DNA of 64,000 bases, taken from contig WBZZ01003563.1 in assembly GCA_019918135.1 (NCBI GenBank), positions 38,501 through 102,500 of the forward strand. The letters run 5' to 3'. This document shows, one piece after another, positions 50,609 to 60,854 of this stretch. The translations under genes and the position numbers were made by a program. Under the pieces are notes generated by a model, which made no database searches, had not been told where the DNA came from, and was given only the letters and a program-made list of their open reading frames with translations. Every line of letters begins with the position of its first letter. Positions within the stretch are counted from its first letter, which is position 1. This stretch comes from Paulinella micropora. Its lineage: Eukaryota; Cercozoa; Imbricatea; Euglyphida; Paulinellidae.

Positions 50609-50985
50609 CATTCCTCCATGAGGTTTTGTAGTTTGATGCTGACGTTGAGCAAGCGCTGCAGCTTGCAGAGGCCAGTGTCGCTGACCTCTACCTGGTTCGT
50701 TTGCAGATTCCTGCGCAACAACTCCGTGTCCGCCAGGTGGTGCAGGCTCAGTTGTGTCATGCGCTGGACGCTCTGCAGGAAGATGCGCCTGGGCATAGCT
50801 CGGTGCTGGACAATGTGCTGGTGGATGCTGCTGAGCAACCAATACTTGTTGCATTCCCGCAGCCACCTCCGAACGTACCAGCTCTGCACCGCACGCAAGA
50901 CCACCAGCGGGCTGCGCAAGCCCCATTCGTCCAGCTTGGCCTGCAGCTGCTGGAAGTCCTTGTTCTCGCTATGTCCGTGCGGCAT
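50608..50985 (-). CDS. Island gene 14: small helical protein (125 aa)
   Basis: ATG 50,985 (MPHGHSENKDFQQLQAKL). Nearly all helical and amphipathic, with RSPLVVLRAVQSWYVRRWL and LHHLADTELLRRNLQTNQ. The segment PLVVLRAVQSWYV resembles WPLALVMRAVLNWHV of gene 16 in position and pattern, hinting at a shared small family. The stop TGA overlaps AATAAA (TGAATAAA, 50,610-50,603). Lower GC than its surroundings. No annotation is possible beyond this. Confidence 0.6.
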   Translation of the reverse strand: MPHGHSENKDFQQLQAKLDEWGLRSPLVVLRAVQSWYVRRWLRECNKYWLLSSIHQHIVQHRAMPRRIFLQSVQRMTQLSLHHLADTELLRRNLQTNQVEVSDTGLCKLQRLLNVSIKLQNLMEE

Positions 50986-51012
50986 AAAGAGGCACGCAAA
51001 ACAGTACCCACG

Positions 51013-51234
51013 CTAGGCCTCGGGGTGCTGTTGCTCGTCCTCCAGCTCGGCCTGGCGGATGTCCTCGTACAGACACACCCGTTCGTACGCCGGAGCCTCC
51101 GGGGGGCCTTCGCCCCCCTCGCCCCAGCCCGGGGGGGCGTGGTCCGCCCCTCCTGGGTCCGCCCCTCCCGGCTCACTGTCGGCGGAGGGGGGTGGGGTGC
51201 CGAAACTACTCAGGGCGGCCGGATAGTGCTGCAT
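51013..51234 (-). CDS. Island gene 15: small acidic protein (73 aa)
   Basis: ATG 51,234 (MQHYPAALSSFGTPPPSA). Gly/Pro/Asp-rich middle, then an acidic helix (YERVCLYEDIRQAELEDEQ). Ends 27 bp before gene 14 on the same strand. The frame is open far upstream but without an ATG and with low-complexity composition, so the short form is preferred. No family recognised. Confidence 0.45.
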   Translation of the reverse strand: MQHYPAALSSFGTPPPSADSEPGGADPGGADHAPPGWGEGGEGPPEAPAYERVCLYEDIRQAELEDEQQHPEA

Positions 51235-51662
51235 GGCAAACCAGCCAGGGGTGGGGGAGAGGGAGCAGCGGCGCGGGAGAGGCAGGCTTTCTGCGCTGTT
51301 TGGCGGACTGGCCCCCCCCCACCGGCGCCGGCGGCCGGGTTTCCCCGCGCCCCCCCTCCCTTCTCCCTCCCCGCGGCCCGCCCCCTGTCCCTGCCGGCTG
51401 CTTTCCTCCTTCTCCCCTCCGCTCCGCCGGGGGCCGGCCACCCCGGCCAACCGGCCGGGGACGGACCGCCGGCCGCGGAGGGGGGGAAGGGAATGGAGGC
51501 CCCTCCCCCTCCCTTCCGCTCCGCCCGGGGCCGGCCCCGCGGGCGTGCGCCGGCCACACTTGCCAGCCGGGGGTGGTCCCCTCCTCCTCGTCCCCCGCGC
51601 CAGCAGTCCGTCCCCGGCGGTGCTCGCCAACCCGCCGCCCTCCTCCCGGGCAGCTGCGGGGC
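51235..51662. other. Divergent spacer between island genes 15 and 16
   Basis: GC-rich low complexity, open in several frames on both strands but with no ATG-started, motif-bearing ORF. Probable bidirectional promoter region. Confidence 0.4.
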
Positions 51663-52760
51663 ATGCCTTGGTCTCTGCGGCGCCTGAGCCGCCCCCGCCC
51701 GGGGCCGGCGCCTGAGCGGCCCCCGTCAGCGCCTAGCGAGGAGGCCCTAGCGGCCTGGCGTGGCTGGGCACAGTGGGCACAGGGGTCCCACAGCTTCCAC
51801 GGGCTCCTGCGCACGCTAGCCAGCTTCTACTTCGACTGGCTCTGCCGCGCCAAGGGGATAGAATTTCTCGGGGCTGAGCTGCCCTGCATCCTGGGCCGGG
51901 TTTTCATGCGGCTGCGCTGGGGCCTGCCCGAATGCCAACAGCACCTGTGCCACACCCTCCACCAGGCACACCTGCGCCACGGCGACGCGGCTAGTTCGCT
52001 GCGGGACCAATGCGCCAGCCTGCTGGAGGAACCTGCCGCCGGGGGGGCGCTGCCCGGGGGGGCGTGGGAACGGGACGCGCGGCCGGCCGCCGCGTTAGCG
52101 TCGTGGCTGGACGAGTCGGCCGAGCTGTACGGCCCCCTGGCGGGCTCCGATTCCGCCCGTTGGCCCCTGGCGCTAGTGATGCGCGCCGTCCTGAACTGGC
52201 ACGTACAGGTTGCGGTGGCGGCCGCGCACGGGAGCCAGCACCAGACTCACTCGCACGTGCACTTGTTTCTGCGCCAGCAGGCCCCGCTGTGGGAGGAACT
52301 AGGCTGGGGCGGCCGGCCCGTGGAGGAGTGGGGGGCCTCGCTAGCCGCCTGGGCCGCCAGGCAAACGCACTTGTACTGCTATGACGAGCCAGACGCAGCC
52401 GCGGGCCCCGGGACAGCCACCGCGCGCCCGTCCGGGGCTGGCCCGGTGGCGGGCCCCGCCCCGGCCCCCGGCCGTGAGCTCGACCAGACCTTGTGCTTGC
52501 GTGCGTTCTGCTACCTCTTCCTGCCTTCGCTCGCGGCGCACCACCTGGGCGCCGACGCCGGCTGGCGGCGCCTGCACGGGGGGAGCGGCCCCCCCGCCCC
52601 CGCCCGCGGCGCCCGCGCCCGGGCAGGGGAAGAAGAAGAAGCGGTGGGGCCGCCCCCCCGCCCCCTCCCGCTCCCACCCGCGGCGCCGCGGGCGGGCGGT
52701 GGGGGCGGCCGCCCGCCCCCGGACGGCCCCCCGCCCACGGGCGGCTCCCCTCCCGAACCG
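51663..52760 (+). CDS. Island gene 16: helical protein, 3' end lost at the island edge
   Basis: ATG 51,663 (MPWSLRRLSRPRPGPAPE). Helical body with many Trp, His and Cys (FYFDWLCRAKGIEFLGAEL, LCHTLHQAHLRHGDAASSL, WPLALVMRAVLNWHV), an acidic loop, then FCYLFLPSLAAHHLGADAG. From about 52,580 the product becomes Pro/Gly/Arg low complexity, and the frame passes into the antisense of the DIRS-like recombinase at about 52,760, finally stopping at 53,102. The original C-terminus is therefore missing or replaced. Possible relative of gene 14. Confidence 0.55.
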
Positions 52761-52765
52761 TGGAC

Positions 52766-53497
52766 ACCCTTCCGTGCCAGACGAGCAGCACCCCCGCGGC
52801 GTAGCGAAATCCCGTTGAAGCGAGCTGCTGTAGGAACACGGGCCTCCTTGAGCAGGAAGCGCATTGTGTCGACGAATGTGGAGCGGCTGACTGGGGAGTT
52901 GTCAGCGAGGCGGAAGAACGGCTGCAGACCGGCTGATGGGAGCTTGAAGCAATCGCGGCTTTTGCAGTACAGTTCCTTCCATTGGTGTGGACAAATAAGC
53001 GGGTTGTCTTGCTCTCCAAGCCCCACGTCACAGCCTCGCCGGAAGGGATCTTGCTTGGCGCCGTCGAGCCGAACCATAATTAGATTGAGGCCGTCGCTGT
53101 AGACGGTCCTTACAGAAGAATTAACAAGGAAACGACAGGTGGCAAGGGAGCCAGAGGCTACTAACACGCCAACCTGGAACAGACCAAAGAAGTCCCAGAC
53201 TGCAACGGTTGCCACGGTTATCCATAAATGGCGTGTAGACTTGGAGATGTCTCTGTTAGAACGTTGTCCAAACACGAAGGACGCCACGGCGAGGAGCATC
53301 CAAAACTCAAGTGTCAGACTGTTGTCCAACTTTGTGCGCTTACTGCATTTAATACCTTTCCACACCATCTCGACGTAGTAGTGGTTGTCGGTTGGATCAT
53401 CCATTCCCAACCGGAGACAGAAGTCCCGGATGGCATACATATATACTTTGACGGTAGAGACGGCGAAGAAGCGGGACAGCCAAACCAGAAAGAGCAC
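52766..53497 (-). pseudogene. DIRS-type tyrosine recombinase, C-terminally truncated
   Basis: The N-terminal core-binding part (FFAVSTVKVYMYAIRDFCLR, then DDPTDNHYYVEMVWKGIK) and catalytic domain (VVQ-type LLAVASFVFGQRSNRDISKS with the first Arg; YSDGLNLIMVRLDGAKQDPF; ICPHQWKEL) reach the second box FNGISLRRGGAARLARKG, equivalent to H-x-L-R-R-G-G-A with Ile for His. The frame then enters GC-rich island sequence, so the following helix with the nucleophilic Tyr is absent. Not functional. The N-terminus overlaps the RNase H frame at 53,314-53,877. Confidence 0.75.
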
Positions 53498-53499
53498 GA

Positions 53500-54164
53500 T
53501 GAAAACTGGGTCTGGCCTCCACCATTGGGGTATCCAGCGTTCCGTAGCGTAGACTCCCCAAACTCTTGAAGTTTGTGGATGGCAGAACCATACGTCGCAC
53601 TAGTACCAGCTGAGAGCGACTGGGCCATTAATTCGACTGCGGAGTCGACAAGCCAGGGGACTTCCGTAGCGGCCGCAGACGCGTTGAAGAAAGCGCGGAC
53701 AGGTTCATCTCTCGCCACAAGCTTTGCGCTCGATCTACCTGCGCACGGGCCGAGCAATCCACAACAGCGATGCGCTCTCGTTGAACGTGAGAAGCCGTCA
53801 GCGCAATGCCTGCCCGGACTAGTTTTGTGGCCCACACTTCTAAGAGCCTTTGCACGTGCGGTTGAGCAGAGTAACACGAGTTTACAAAGCCTGCCGCCGC
53901 CTTACAATCCGTCACGAGGTGTACTTTCCGGAAGCCAAGGACTGCGGCCACTCTCGATGCAGCCAAGAAGGCACAGTAGACCTCACGCTGGGGGGAAGAG
54001 GGCACGTTCTTGTCCGATCTGAGCAGGACCAACTCCTCATCTATCCAATCTTCAGAGATGTACAGCCCCTGGACCGATCCGGGGTCGTGATGAGCGCCCC
54101 CTTTCCCCCCACCTGCGTCTCTCCCACTTGTGAGAGGTTCGCATCGGTCCCTAGTATAGTGCAC
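53500..54164 (-). pseudogene. DIRS-type RNase H segment
   Basis: RNase H-like signature: an Asp-containing start (GLYISEDWIDEELVLLRSD), Glu in SSPQREVYCAFLAASRVAAV, and VHLVTDCKAAAGFVNSCYSA as the second Asp strand, then GIALTASHVQRERIAVVDC. The linker to the recombinase continues in frame 53,877-53,314. The RT that should precede it is missing. There is no N-terminal start. Confidence 0.65.
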
Positions 54165-54317
54165 TTCCTGCTATCGCCTTGCCTAGGTCCTTGCACCGGA
54201 AGCCCCTCTTTTCGAACAGTTTTATCATCCTGATGTGCTTTTGTTGGGATGCAGCGTGACAGCCATCATCAACATGAAAAGACACCAGTTGGGTAGTTTG
54301 TGGACTACTCCCATGTT

Positions 54318-54640
54318 TTACGAATGAAGCCCTGACGTGAGGGGCTTGAACTCGTGTTCAGTAATGAGCTCCCCAGGCAGTACGTCGTACCAAAGACGGC
54401 CTGCCTCCGGATGTCGGTATAGTGCCTTTTTCAGAAGCCACATAGTCTGCCGTCTGAGATTCGGCCAGCTGTTTGACGTATATGTCATATGGGTGTATAT
54501 CCATTTTATAGGAATGATTGGTGTGCCCGACATTTTCTCTTCACTCACCTTTCGCCAAACAAACGCTTTTAGTTCTTTGAGCTGTTCGAATTCTTTCTGT
54601 CTAGCTTGTTTACGGTCTTTTAGTTTTGTACTACGGGGAA
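54318..54640 (-). pseudogene. Copia RT fragment of another family
   Basis: Short minus-strand piece with IIPIKWIYTHMTYTSNSW, then MWLLKKALYRHPEAGRLWYD, the copia RT block (KALYG-x-x-AGR) with Gly changed to Arg. Wedged between the DIRS-like fragment and element E; truncated on both sides. Confidence 0.6.
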
Positions 54641-54743
54641 TTCCGGGAATTTCTCACTCACAAGACAATACTCCGCCCGGTTTCCTCCCGGGCGCATACC
54701 GCAACATGAGCGTTCCTCGCCCTCTTCAAGGCCCATAACCCTT

Positions 54744-55028
54744 TGTATTAATACTTGAGTCGGAACCGTGTTCGATACCGGAGCACTTTATGACTTGCTT
54801 GATTTGGCAAATCTGAGATACTTTACTAAACACAGATTGAGGTACTAAATTGGCGCGCGTGTCCTGACCTGACTACCATAAATGCCATAATCAGTCTTAC
54901 CGAAATTATTCAAGTCCAATAACAAGTGTCAATCCTAACACTAAAAATACGAGTCCTCAATTGTGCAATTACACGGCCTATCGAATTACAATTACCAATT
55001 CTATTCTACAAAAGAAGTTGGTATAAAG
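54744..55028 (-). repeat. Element E 3' LTR
   Basis: Shares with the B LTR the blocks GATTTGGCAAATCTGA, GGCGCGCG and the end TTGGTATAAAG, but is otherwise diverged. No second copy in the window. Confidence 0.7.
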
Positions 55029-55136
55029 CTCGCCCTGATTCTATAGGACGTAAATACTACCTATCAATATGCACATCACTTACTATCTTCCCTAACTACA
55101 CAAAGAGAGAGAGATAGAGTCAGTTCGAGTGTCCGG

Positions 55137-56329
55137 TTAACCTGTCCCACGCTTGAATGCTGATGGACTAGTTATTTTCTTTGATAGTATATTAGCCCTG
55201 TTCTCCTCCGAGGGCACCCACTTAACTACCACCTCCCCCTTCCGTATCGCTTCGGTTATATTGTGGTGACGGAGCGCAATATGCTTCAGCCTCTTCCCGA
55301 ATACTGAATTTGGGGCTGTGCTTACCGTAGCCTGATTATCTACCCTCAACGTCGGCGTTGCCTCCAACTCTGCTCGAAGCGGGTTCTCTTCAGACCATGG
55401 TAGTGACCGCACCATGTTCCTCACTGCCCCAAGATCATGCACGACTTCGGAGGCCGCATATGTTTCGCTCTCTTGTGTCCCCGTAGTCAAGTGCTTTTGA
55501 GTCGCTGATCTCACCGCAACCGGACCACCAGCTAGGAAGACCACTCCCCCCGATCTTGAGTACATCTTTTCCCAATTGCCCAATGACGAATCAGAGTCTG
55601 CTTCCAGCACTCTGTTGCCGTTCGACGCAAATCGTACTCCTCTGTTCCGGACAAACACAAAGTACCGAAGCAACTGTTCTGCCGCACAATAATCAAACTT
55701 TTCTCTGTTGGCCTGATGTTCAGCAATCACTGCAATTGCTGCCGCCTCTGGCACGCTAGCTTTGAGATAAACATAACTGCCCACGATCTCCTGCGGTTCG
55801 TAATCAAGCACGGCAGGTGCCATCTTCGACCCATCCGGCAGCCACGGTGTTCTGGCCGGCATCCAATCACGCCCGTCGCTCCTCCGGAACCGCTTCGTCA
55901 AAGTGTCAATGTACTTCCTTTGAAACAGTGTGATTGAATAGACTTCCCTAACATTCTTTGTCTTAAACTCAATGGACAGGAACTCCTTGACCGGCCCAAG
56001 GTCCTTCACATTGCCCCATTCTTCGTTCAGCTCCTTCAAATACTGTTCCCTGCTCTGCTTCGTTGCTGCGGCATGAATACTGTCGTCTACATGATACGCA
56101 GCACCTCCGTCTTCTTCGTCTCCGCTTCCACCCTTCCAAAGACAACCTGGTCGATTATGCTTTGGCTGAAGCCCAGCTTCTTCTGCGTTGGCACGACCCT
56201 ATCGTTCCAATATATATGTCCAGAGGAGGGCTTCAGACCATTAACTCCCCTTTTGCCTCCCACACCACGTTAGGCAGTACATATCCAGCGGGGGGCTTCA
56301 ACCATACAGGGACTCGCAAACGCACATGA
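55137..56329 (-). pseudogene. Copia E RT C-terminus and RNase H
   Basis: RT box YHVDDSIHAA (about 56,085-56,110) lies at a frame break. From 56,039 one frame runs through KEFLSIEFKTKNVREVYSIT, AGGPVAVRSATQKHLTTGT, QESETYAASEVVHDL, LRVDNQATVSTAPNSVFG and HIALRHHNITEAIRKGE to EENRANILSKK. The RNase H is complete and in one frame, better kept than in B. A second break near 56,250 joins it to the upstream RT piece. Confidence 0.8.
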
Positions 56330-57197
56330 GGAAAAGCGCTTTCCTCATCCACACTGTACACTTCCAGACCTTGCAGAAGAGCCAGAGCGCACGTCATCCA
56401 CACCATCTCCACTCGACATGTCAGTAGGCCCACCCGGTCATACTGCCAAGCCGGTTGCAGAAAACCAATGCCAGCGATCCTCGACTTTGTCTCCACCATG
56501 GGGACCGTCCACCGTCTCCCTCTTCTCAAAGTCAACAAACCTTGTTGGTACAAGAGGTTCTCCTGGCGGCTTTTCAAACACATGTCTCTCCACTCTCGCT
56601 CCTAACCTCAGGTGCTTGTCGATGTCTGCAAACCGCGACCCATTAAACTTTCCAGAGGCTGTTGCCTCGCGATACGGAACCGGGATGGTCACCATAAACG
56701 CCCCTGACCTGAAGTTAGCCGGCCTAGTTCTCTCTCTGTTCCGAGGCTGTGCAACGATGTTTGAGGCTGCCCCATCCCATCTCACCGGGACCCCATTCCT
56801 GTTTCTCTTGTTCTCAACCCTAGAGTGAGACGGGTTGGACACACCTACCCTCCCGACAGCCTTGCCTTCATCCCTCAGACCCACCACACTTCGAGCATCC
56901 CCCAAGCACTCTTCGTCTCCCCTCACCAGTCGAACGACCCCAGCTTCTTTGCCATTGGCCCAACGCATCCAGGTCCGTGTCCGTGACAGGCAACACATCT
57001 GTGACTGGCTTTTGTACTTCGACGACGTCGCCAGCGAAACCTTTTATTATTTCCCACTCGTCGTCCGTGAAAAATTTCCCGGTGTACACGTCATTTTCGG
57101 CACATTTTCCCCTCACAACGGTTGCAGTGTGAAATGAGTGCTGGAGGGACTTCGCCATTTTGCTCTTAGGCTCTCTTTCCCGTGATAATTTTTTCAC
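56233..57197 (-). pseudogene. Copia E integrase C-terminal linker and RT N-terminus
   Basis: Overlapping frames 57,197-56,868, 56,998-56,438 and 56,583-56,233. Contains FFTDDEWEIIKGFAGDVV (matches FFTKDEWQVISGLPE of B), the linker with PVRWDGA, the RT-leading stretch FRSGAFMVTIPVPYREAT, and SVDEESAFPHVRLRVPVW. It needs at least two frameshifts. Ends at the junction with element F. Confidence 0.7.
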
Positions 57198-57257
57198 TCG
57201 AAATTTCCGCCTGTTCGTGTGACCTCCATTCCGGTCTATGCGCTGCTCTCTGCACCT

Positions 57258-57830
57258 CTACCCTCTCCCTCTCCCCCTCGACGAACGCAAATTCTGAGGT
57301 GACCTCAGCCCGGGGTCGTTGGTATTGAGATCAGAATCAGGATTTTTGGTCGATAAGGGTGGTGGTGCGGTTATGGCTTTTTGCTCACGGGATTCGGGTA
57401 TTGGTTCTGTCTGTTGCGGAACTTTGGCGTATTTGATGATTTCTGTGTCTAATATCTTATCTGTAACGCCGTCGTCAAACAAGACACTATGCGAGGGAAA
57501 GCGTTTAGATTTACGGGTAACAGGAGCAGACGGGGCCGTTGCTGTCCCCCGTCGTATCGCCGTTTCCCAATTAATCTAGCCCACTGCTCCCCGAAAGCCC
57601 TTGCCGGGATTTCCACGTACGTTCTGGACAATTGCTGTTTTTCTTTGGGCTTACGCCCCCTTCTTGCTTTCTTTATCTCCCCCTGCTCATCACTCGGCTG
57701 GGCAACTTCGGGACTCGGAGGCTCTAAGGGGGGCGGGCTCGTGCTCACGAACACCGGTCCCTCTTCCGCCTCGCTATCCTCGTCAGTTTATGGAGCGTGG
57801 AGTGACTCATCATGGGGGGATTCCTGAGTA
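57258..57830 (-). pseudogene. Copia F linker after integrase
   Basis: Basic and proline-rich segments (KKARRGRKPKEKQQLSRTY, GEQWARLIGKRRYDGG) in two frames after the integrase. No domain recognised; probably the IN-RT linker, cut at the junction with element E. Confidence 0.45.
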
Positions 57831-58865
57831 AGGATCGGAGCGGGAGGGAGAGTTCCTACCGGGGGACTTCCTCCCCCTGCCGGAATCTCCTCCCCCTGCC
57901 GGAATCTCCTCCCCCTGCCGGAATCTCCTCCCCCTGCCGGAATCTCTCCTCCCGGGTCCTCCCCTGAAACGGTTCCTTGATTTTCTGGGGTCATTTGTTG
58001 CGATAGGGGAGGGGGGGCTGTTGCCAATTAACAGAAAACATCTCACCCTCAACATCATCTCTTTCGAGAGACTTAGATGCCCCCCTCTTCCCCAGTCTCC
58101 AAACGTCGAAAATAACATAACGGACATTACCGAATATTTTCTCGCAACCGGGTCATATACGCGATAATACCCGTTGTTTCTTTCATACCCGAGAAATAAA
58201 ACTTTCCTCCCCCTCTCACCTTTCCCCCTCTTTGCGTCTACTTTCATGTACGCCAAACATCCAATGGGGCGCAAATGACACAAAAGGGGTTTTCTCTTAT
58301 GAACAATTTCGTAAGGAGATTTCCCCTTAAAAGGGCCGCGGGCAAGGGGTAAGAGGTTGCCAAAATAAGTGGAAGCTTTATACTTCTCAGTCCACATGGA
58401 CTCAGGAAGATCGGCGTCGCTGAGAACCGCCCTTGCGGGTCCGCCGCACGTCTGGTGGGCTCGTTCTATTTTAGCAACCGCCTGTTTCTCCCCCGTCGGA
58501 GCCTCAAGGACGACCGGTTGATTTACATCAATCCAAGTCTGAAACTCCTTGTACTTACCATATTCCTGGTCAAAAGTAAAGAATTTCACTTTTCTTCCTG
58601 TATGCCGTTCGAAGAAGGCAACGGCCTTAAGGAAGCATGTGAAAAACTCATTCTTATGTCTCAGGTAATAGTCTAACTCAAACCCAGATTTTGACAGTGA
58701 AATTGTACTTTTTCCCGTCCCACGATATGATATTCCACCAACGCTGAGTATCCATGGATATGTGGACCCCAGGGTGGCAATTTCTACCGCATGGTGATTG
58801 CTTTTGAAATGGGGCACTCTCTTTATCTTATTCTTTAAGCACCACTCGTTACTCGTTCCCTCCAC
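57810..58865 (-). pseudogene. Copia F integrase
   Basis: Integrase core: VAFFERHTGRKVKFFTFDQE (second Asp), then GEKQAVAKIERAHQTCGG (Glu), LPESMWTEKYKASTYFGN, FKGKSPYEIVHKRKP, FLGYERNNGYY. The first Asp block is modified (STISLSKSGFELDYY). The frame then enters a tandem repeat of about 17-18 bp (CCTCCCCCTGCCGGAAT, four copies at about 57,865-57,945), giving Gly/Arg-rich repeats. Confidence 0.75.
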
Positions 58866-59193
58866 TCCCTCCCCACTATCTTTACTCCCATATAGTTAGC
58901 AATTCGCTCCATGGCTTTTATCCCTCTGTGCTTACACATACGATGGAACACAGTGGCATGTATGTTTTCATGATAGTGAGGACGAACGACAGGACATAAA
59001 GCTTTACTACCCAGCGCTTTATCTCCCTTACTCTCAGCCCTCTCATCTTTCTCATGATCTATCTCAGTTGAGTAGGGTACGTATGTATTAGGTACGTCAC
59101 ATCGCCAACCACAAATACACGGTGTGACAACAAACAGTACACGTCATGATATGTAGGTGGGTTGGTTTTCCGAGAAAGATGAGAGGTGGGTTG
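58866..59193. other. Copia F region between gag-tail and integrase
   Basis: Short broken frames only; by position it held the protease and zinc domain (minus-strand HKGIKAMERIANY-like residues near 58,900), but no certain active site can be read. Confidence 0.4.
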
Positions 59194-59929
59194 TCAAGCT
59201 TGTCCCCCCGAGTCCGACGTGTCATCATCGTCGGGCTCGGGCCTCTTATTAAGACTGACGAACGTAAATCTATCTGGGGACTGTGTTTCGATTGCACCAA
59301 TATCGTCTACCCACACTATATTGCTGCTGTCAGTTTTATGATCAGAGTTACTGTCCATCAACATGATAGAGCATTCAGAGTGTGGTCTGTCCTGTTCGAG
59401 GGGAAATGTTTGTTCTGAAGTGGTGGTGTCTGTGTCTGATGTGCTTTGGGGTTCGTCTTCTTCCGGTGTCACGCCACCCAACACAGCCTCGAGATCCTCT
59501 ACCTCCTTTACCATGTAAGGGAAAGATGAAACAATGCCTCGTGCAAATGGGTTGTTGTGATTAGTAGCAAGAGTAAGGACGCAATCATGCATAACATAAT
59601 ATAACTCTGTATAGAATTCGTCATACTCTCCCTCCTGGCTCGTAATCAACTCATCTCTCACTGTTCTACTCTTAAGCCCCTGATTGAGAGCAGTAACCAA
59701 CCGTTGTATTTCTTCAATGGGGGGTAGTCCTCCACCCCTTAACACTCGCTTTCCGTCCCTTACCCAAACGTTACTATCCGCAGCACTGACTGGCTCTCCT
59801 TCTTCCATGACCACAGGAGGTCCAAATAAAGATGACGAGGATGTATTAGGTAGTACAGTGGTAGGTTGTAAAGGCAAGGTATGAGTCAAAGTTGGTACAG
59901 ACAAGGGAGGTACAGACAATCCACCCTCT

Positions 59930-60020
59930 ACTGCTCCCCCTACCCCTACTCCTACTCCCCCTACTCCTACTTCTCCTACTCCTACTCCTACTCCCCCTAC
60001 TCCTACTCCCCCTACTTCTT
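59930..60020. repeat. CCTACT-type microsatellite
   Basis: Imperfect CCTACTCCTACTCCC units, coding for Gly/Val repeats on the minus strand of element F. Confidence 0.85.
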
Positions 60021-60044
60021 CCTCTATTTCTACCACTCATTCTA

Positions 60045-60093
60045 TGAATGTAGTAGTGGTAGTGGTAGTAGTAGTAGTAGTAGTAGTAGTAGC

Positions 60094-60127
<34 letters not shown>
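60045..60127. repeat. GTA trinucleotide microsatellite
   Basis: (GTAGTG)n then (GTA)n; encodes polythreonine on the minus strand. Confidence 0.9.
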
Positions 60128-60128
<1 letters not shown>

Positions 60129-60854
60129 GTGTGGGAAGAGATGCAGTTGTGTTGCTGGATTGAGCAGGGTTGATGCTTTTTCTCCACAAAGTGATGTGTG
60201 TAAACAAAGTGGCGGGTTCGTAATACATAGCATCACGAGGAGGGAGCAATCCTAAGTTCAGTTTTTCTCTGTACTTGCTCAATATCTCCCCTCTCTTCCT
60301 TTCTTGATCAACACGAAGTGAACAGAAGTCATGGTCTATCAGTCTAGCAGCACACCTCCCACCTTGCACCCCCTTCCTGGCCGCCCCCAATCTCCACGAG
60401 CACCTAACCCCTGTATCTGGCACTGTCGCCTCACACTGCTTACTGCTTGTGGCATGACAACTGACTGTACGTACTGGTCTACCGTGGAGGTTGAGGGGTG
60501 GGCCACCTACTTCTCGTAACGTGACTGGGTTGCATTTTTTCACGAGTAATTTTACGTACCCTACCCTTGTACGTCTGAGGGCCCAATTCCCTTCCAAAGG
60601 TATGATTTGGTTTAGGGGAGTTGGGTCGCCAGCCATATCAAGGGTGGTTAAAAACTTATTCTCGTGAAGGGGTGGAATAGTGGGGCGAGTGTGTGTGGAG
60701 TCGTTTTGTGTAGGTGATGCATGTCCGTTCTGCTCTCCTCTACGCACACTACCCTCAACACCTCCCCCTCTACTTCTTGCGGGCGGCTTAGATGCATGAG
60801 ATAAAAGTGGCATGGGGGTGTTGGTTGAAGATGGGGGGTTGTCTTCCTCGATGC

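Larger units (their letters stand above)
52766..54290 (-). mobile_element. DIRS-like retroelement fragment
   Basis: Minus-strand RNase H and tyrosine recombinase in the order and overlap typical of DIRS elements. The RT part upstream is missing; sequence changes near 54,290 to a copia RT fragment. The recombinase is cut at about 52,760 by the GC-rich island. No inverted terminal or split direct repeats are visible. Confidence 0.75.
54744..57200 (-). mobile_element. Copia element E, 5'-truncated, B family
   Basis: 3' LTR at 54,744-55,028, then RNase H, RT and integrase C-terminus on the minus strand; the 5' half is missing and element F begins near 57,230. Protein blocks match element B one to one but are diverged, so E is a sister lineage. 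Confidence 0.8.

Noticed and set aside
29100..52760. Bacterial contamination as explanation of the island
   Set aside because: No Shine-Dalgarno-like sites or operons, but AATAAA-type 3' ends, a candidate GT-AG intron, MYND and EGF-like domains; not fully excluded without read data.
59846..60255. Tyr-, Ser- and Leu-repeat ORFs on both strands
   Set aside because: Translations of the CCTACT and GTA microsatellites.
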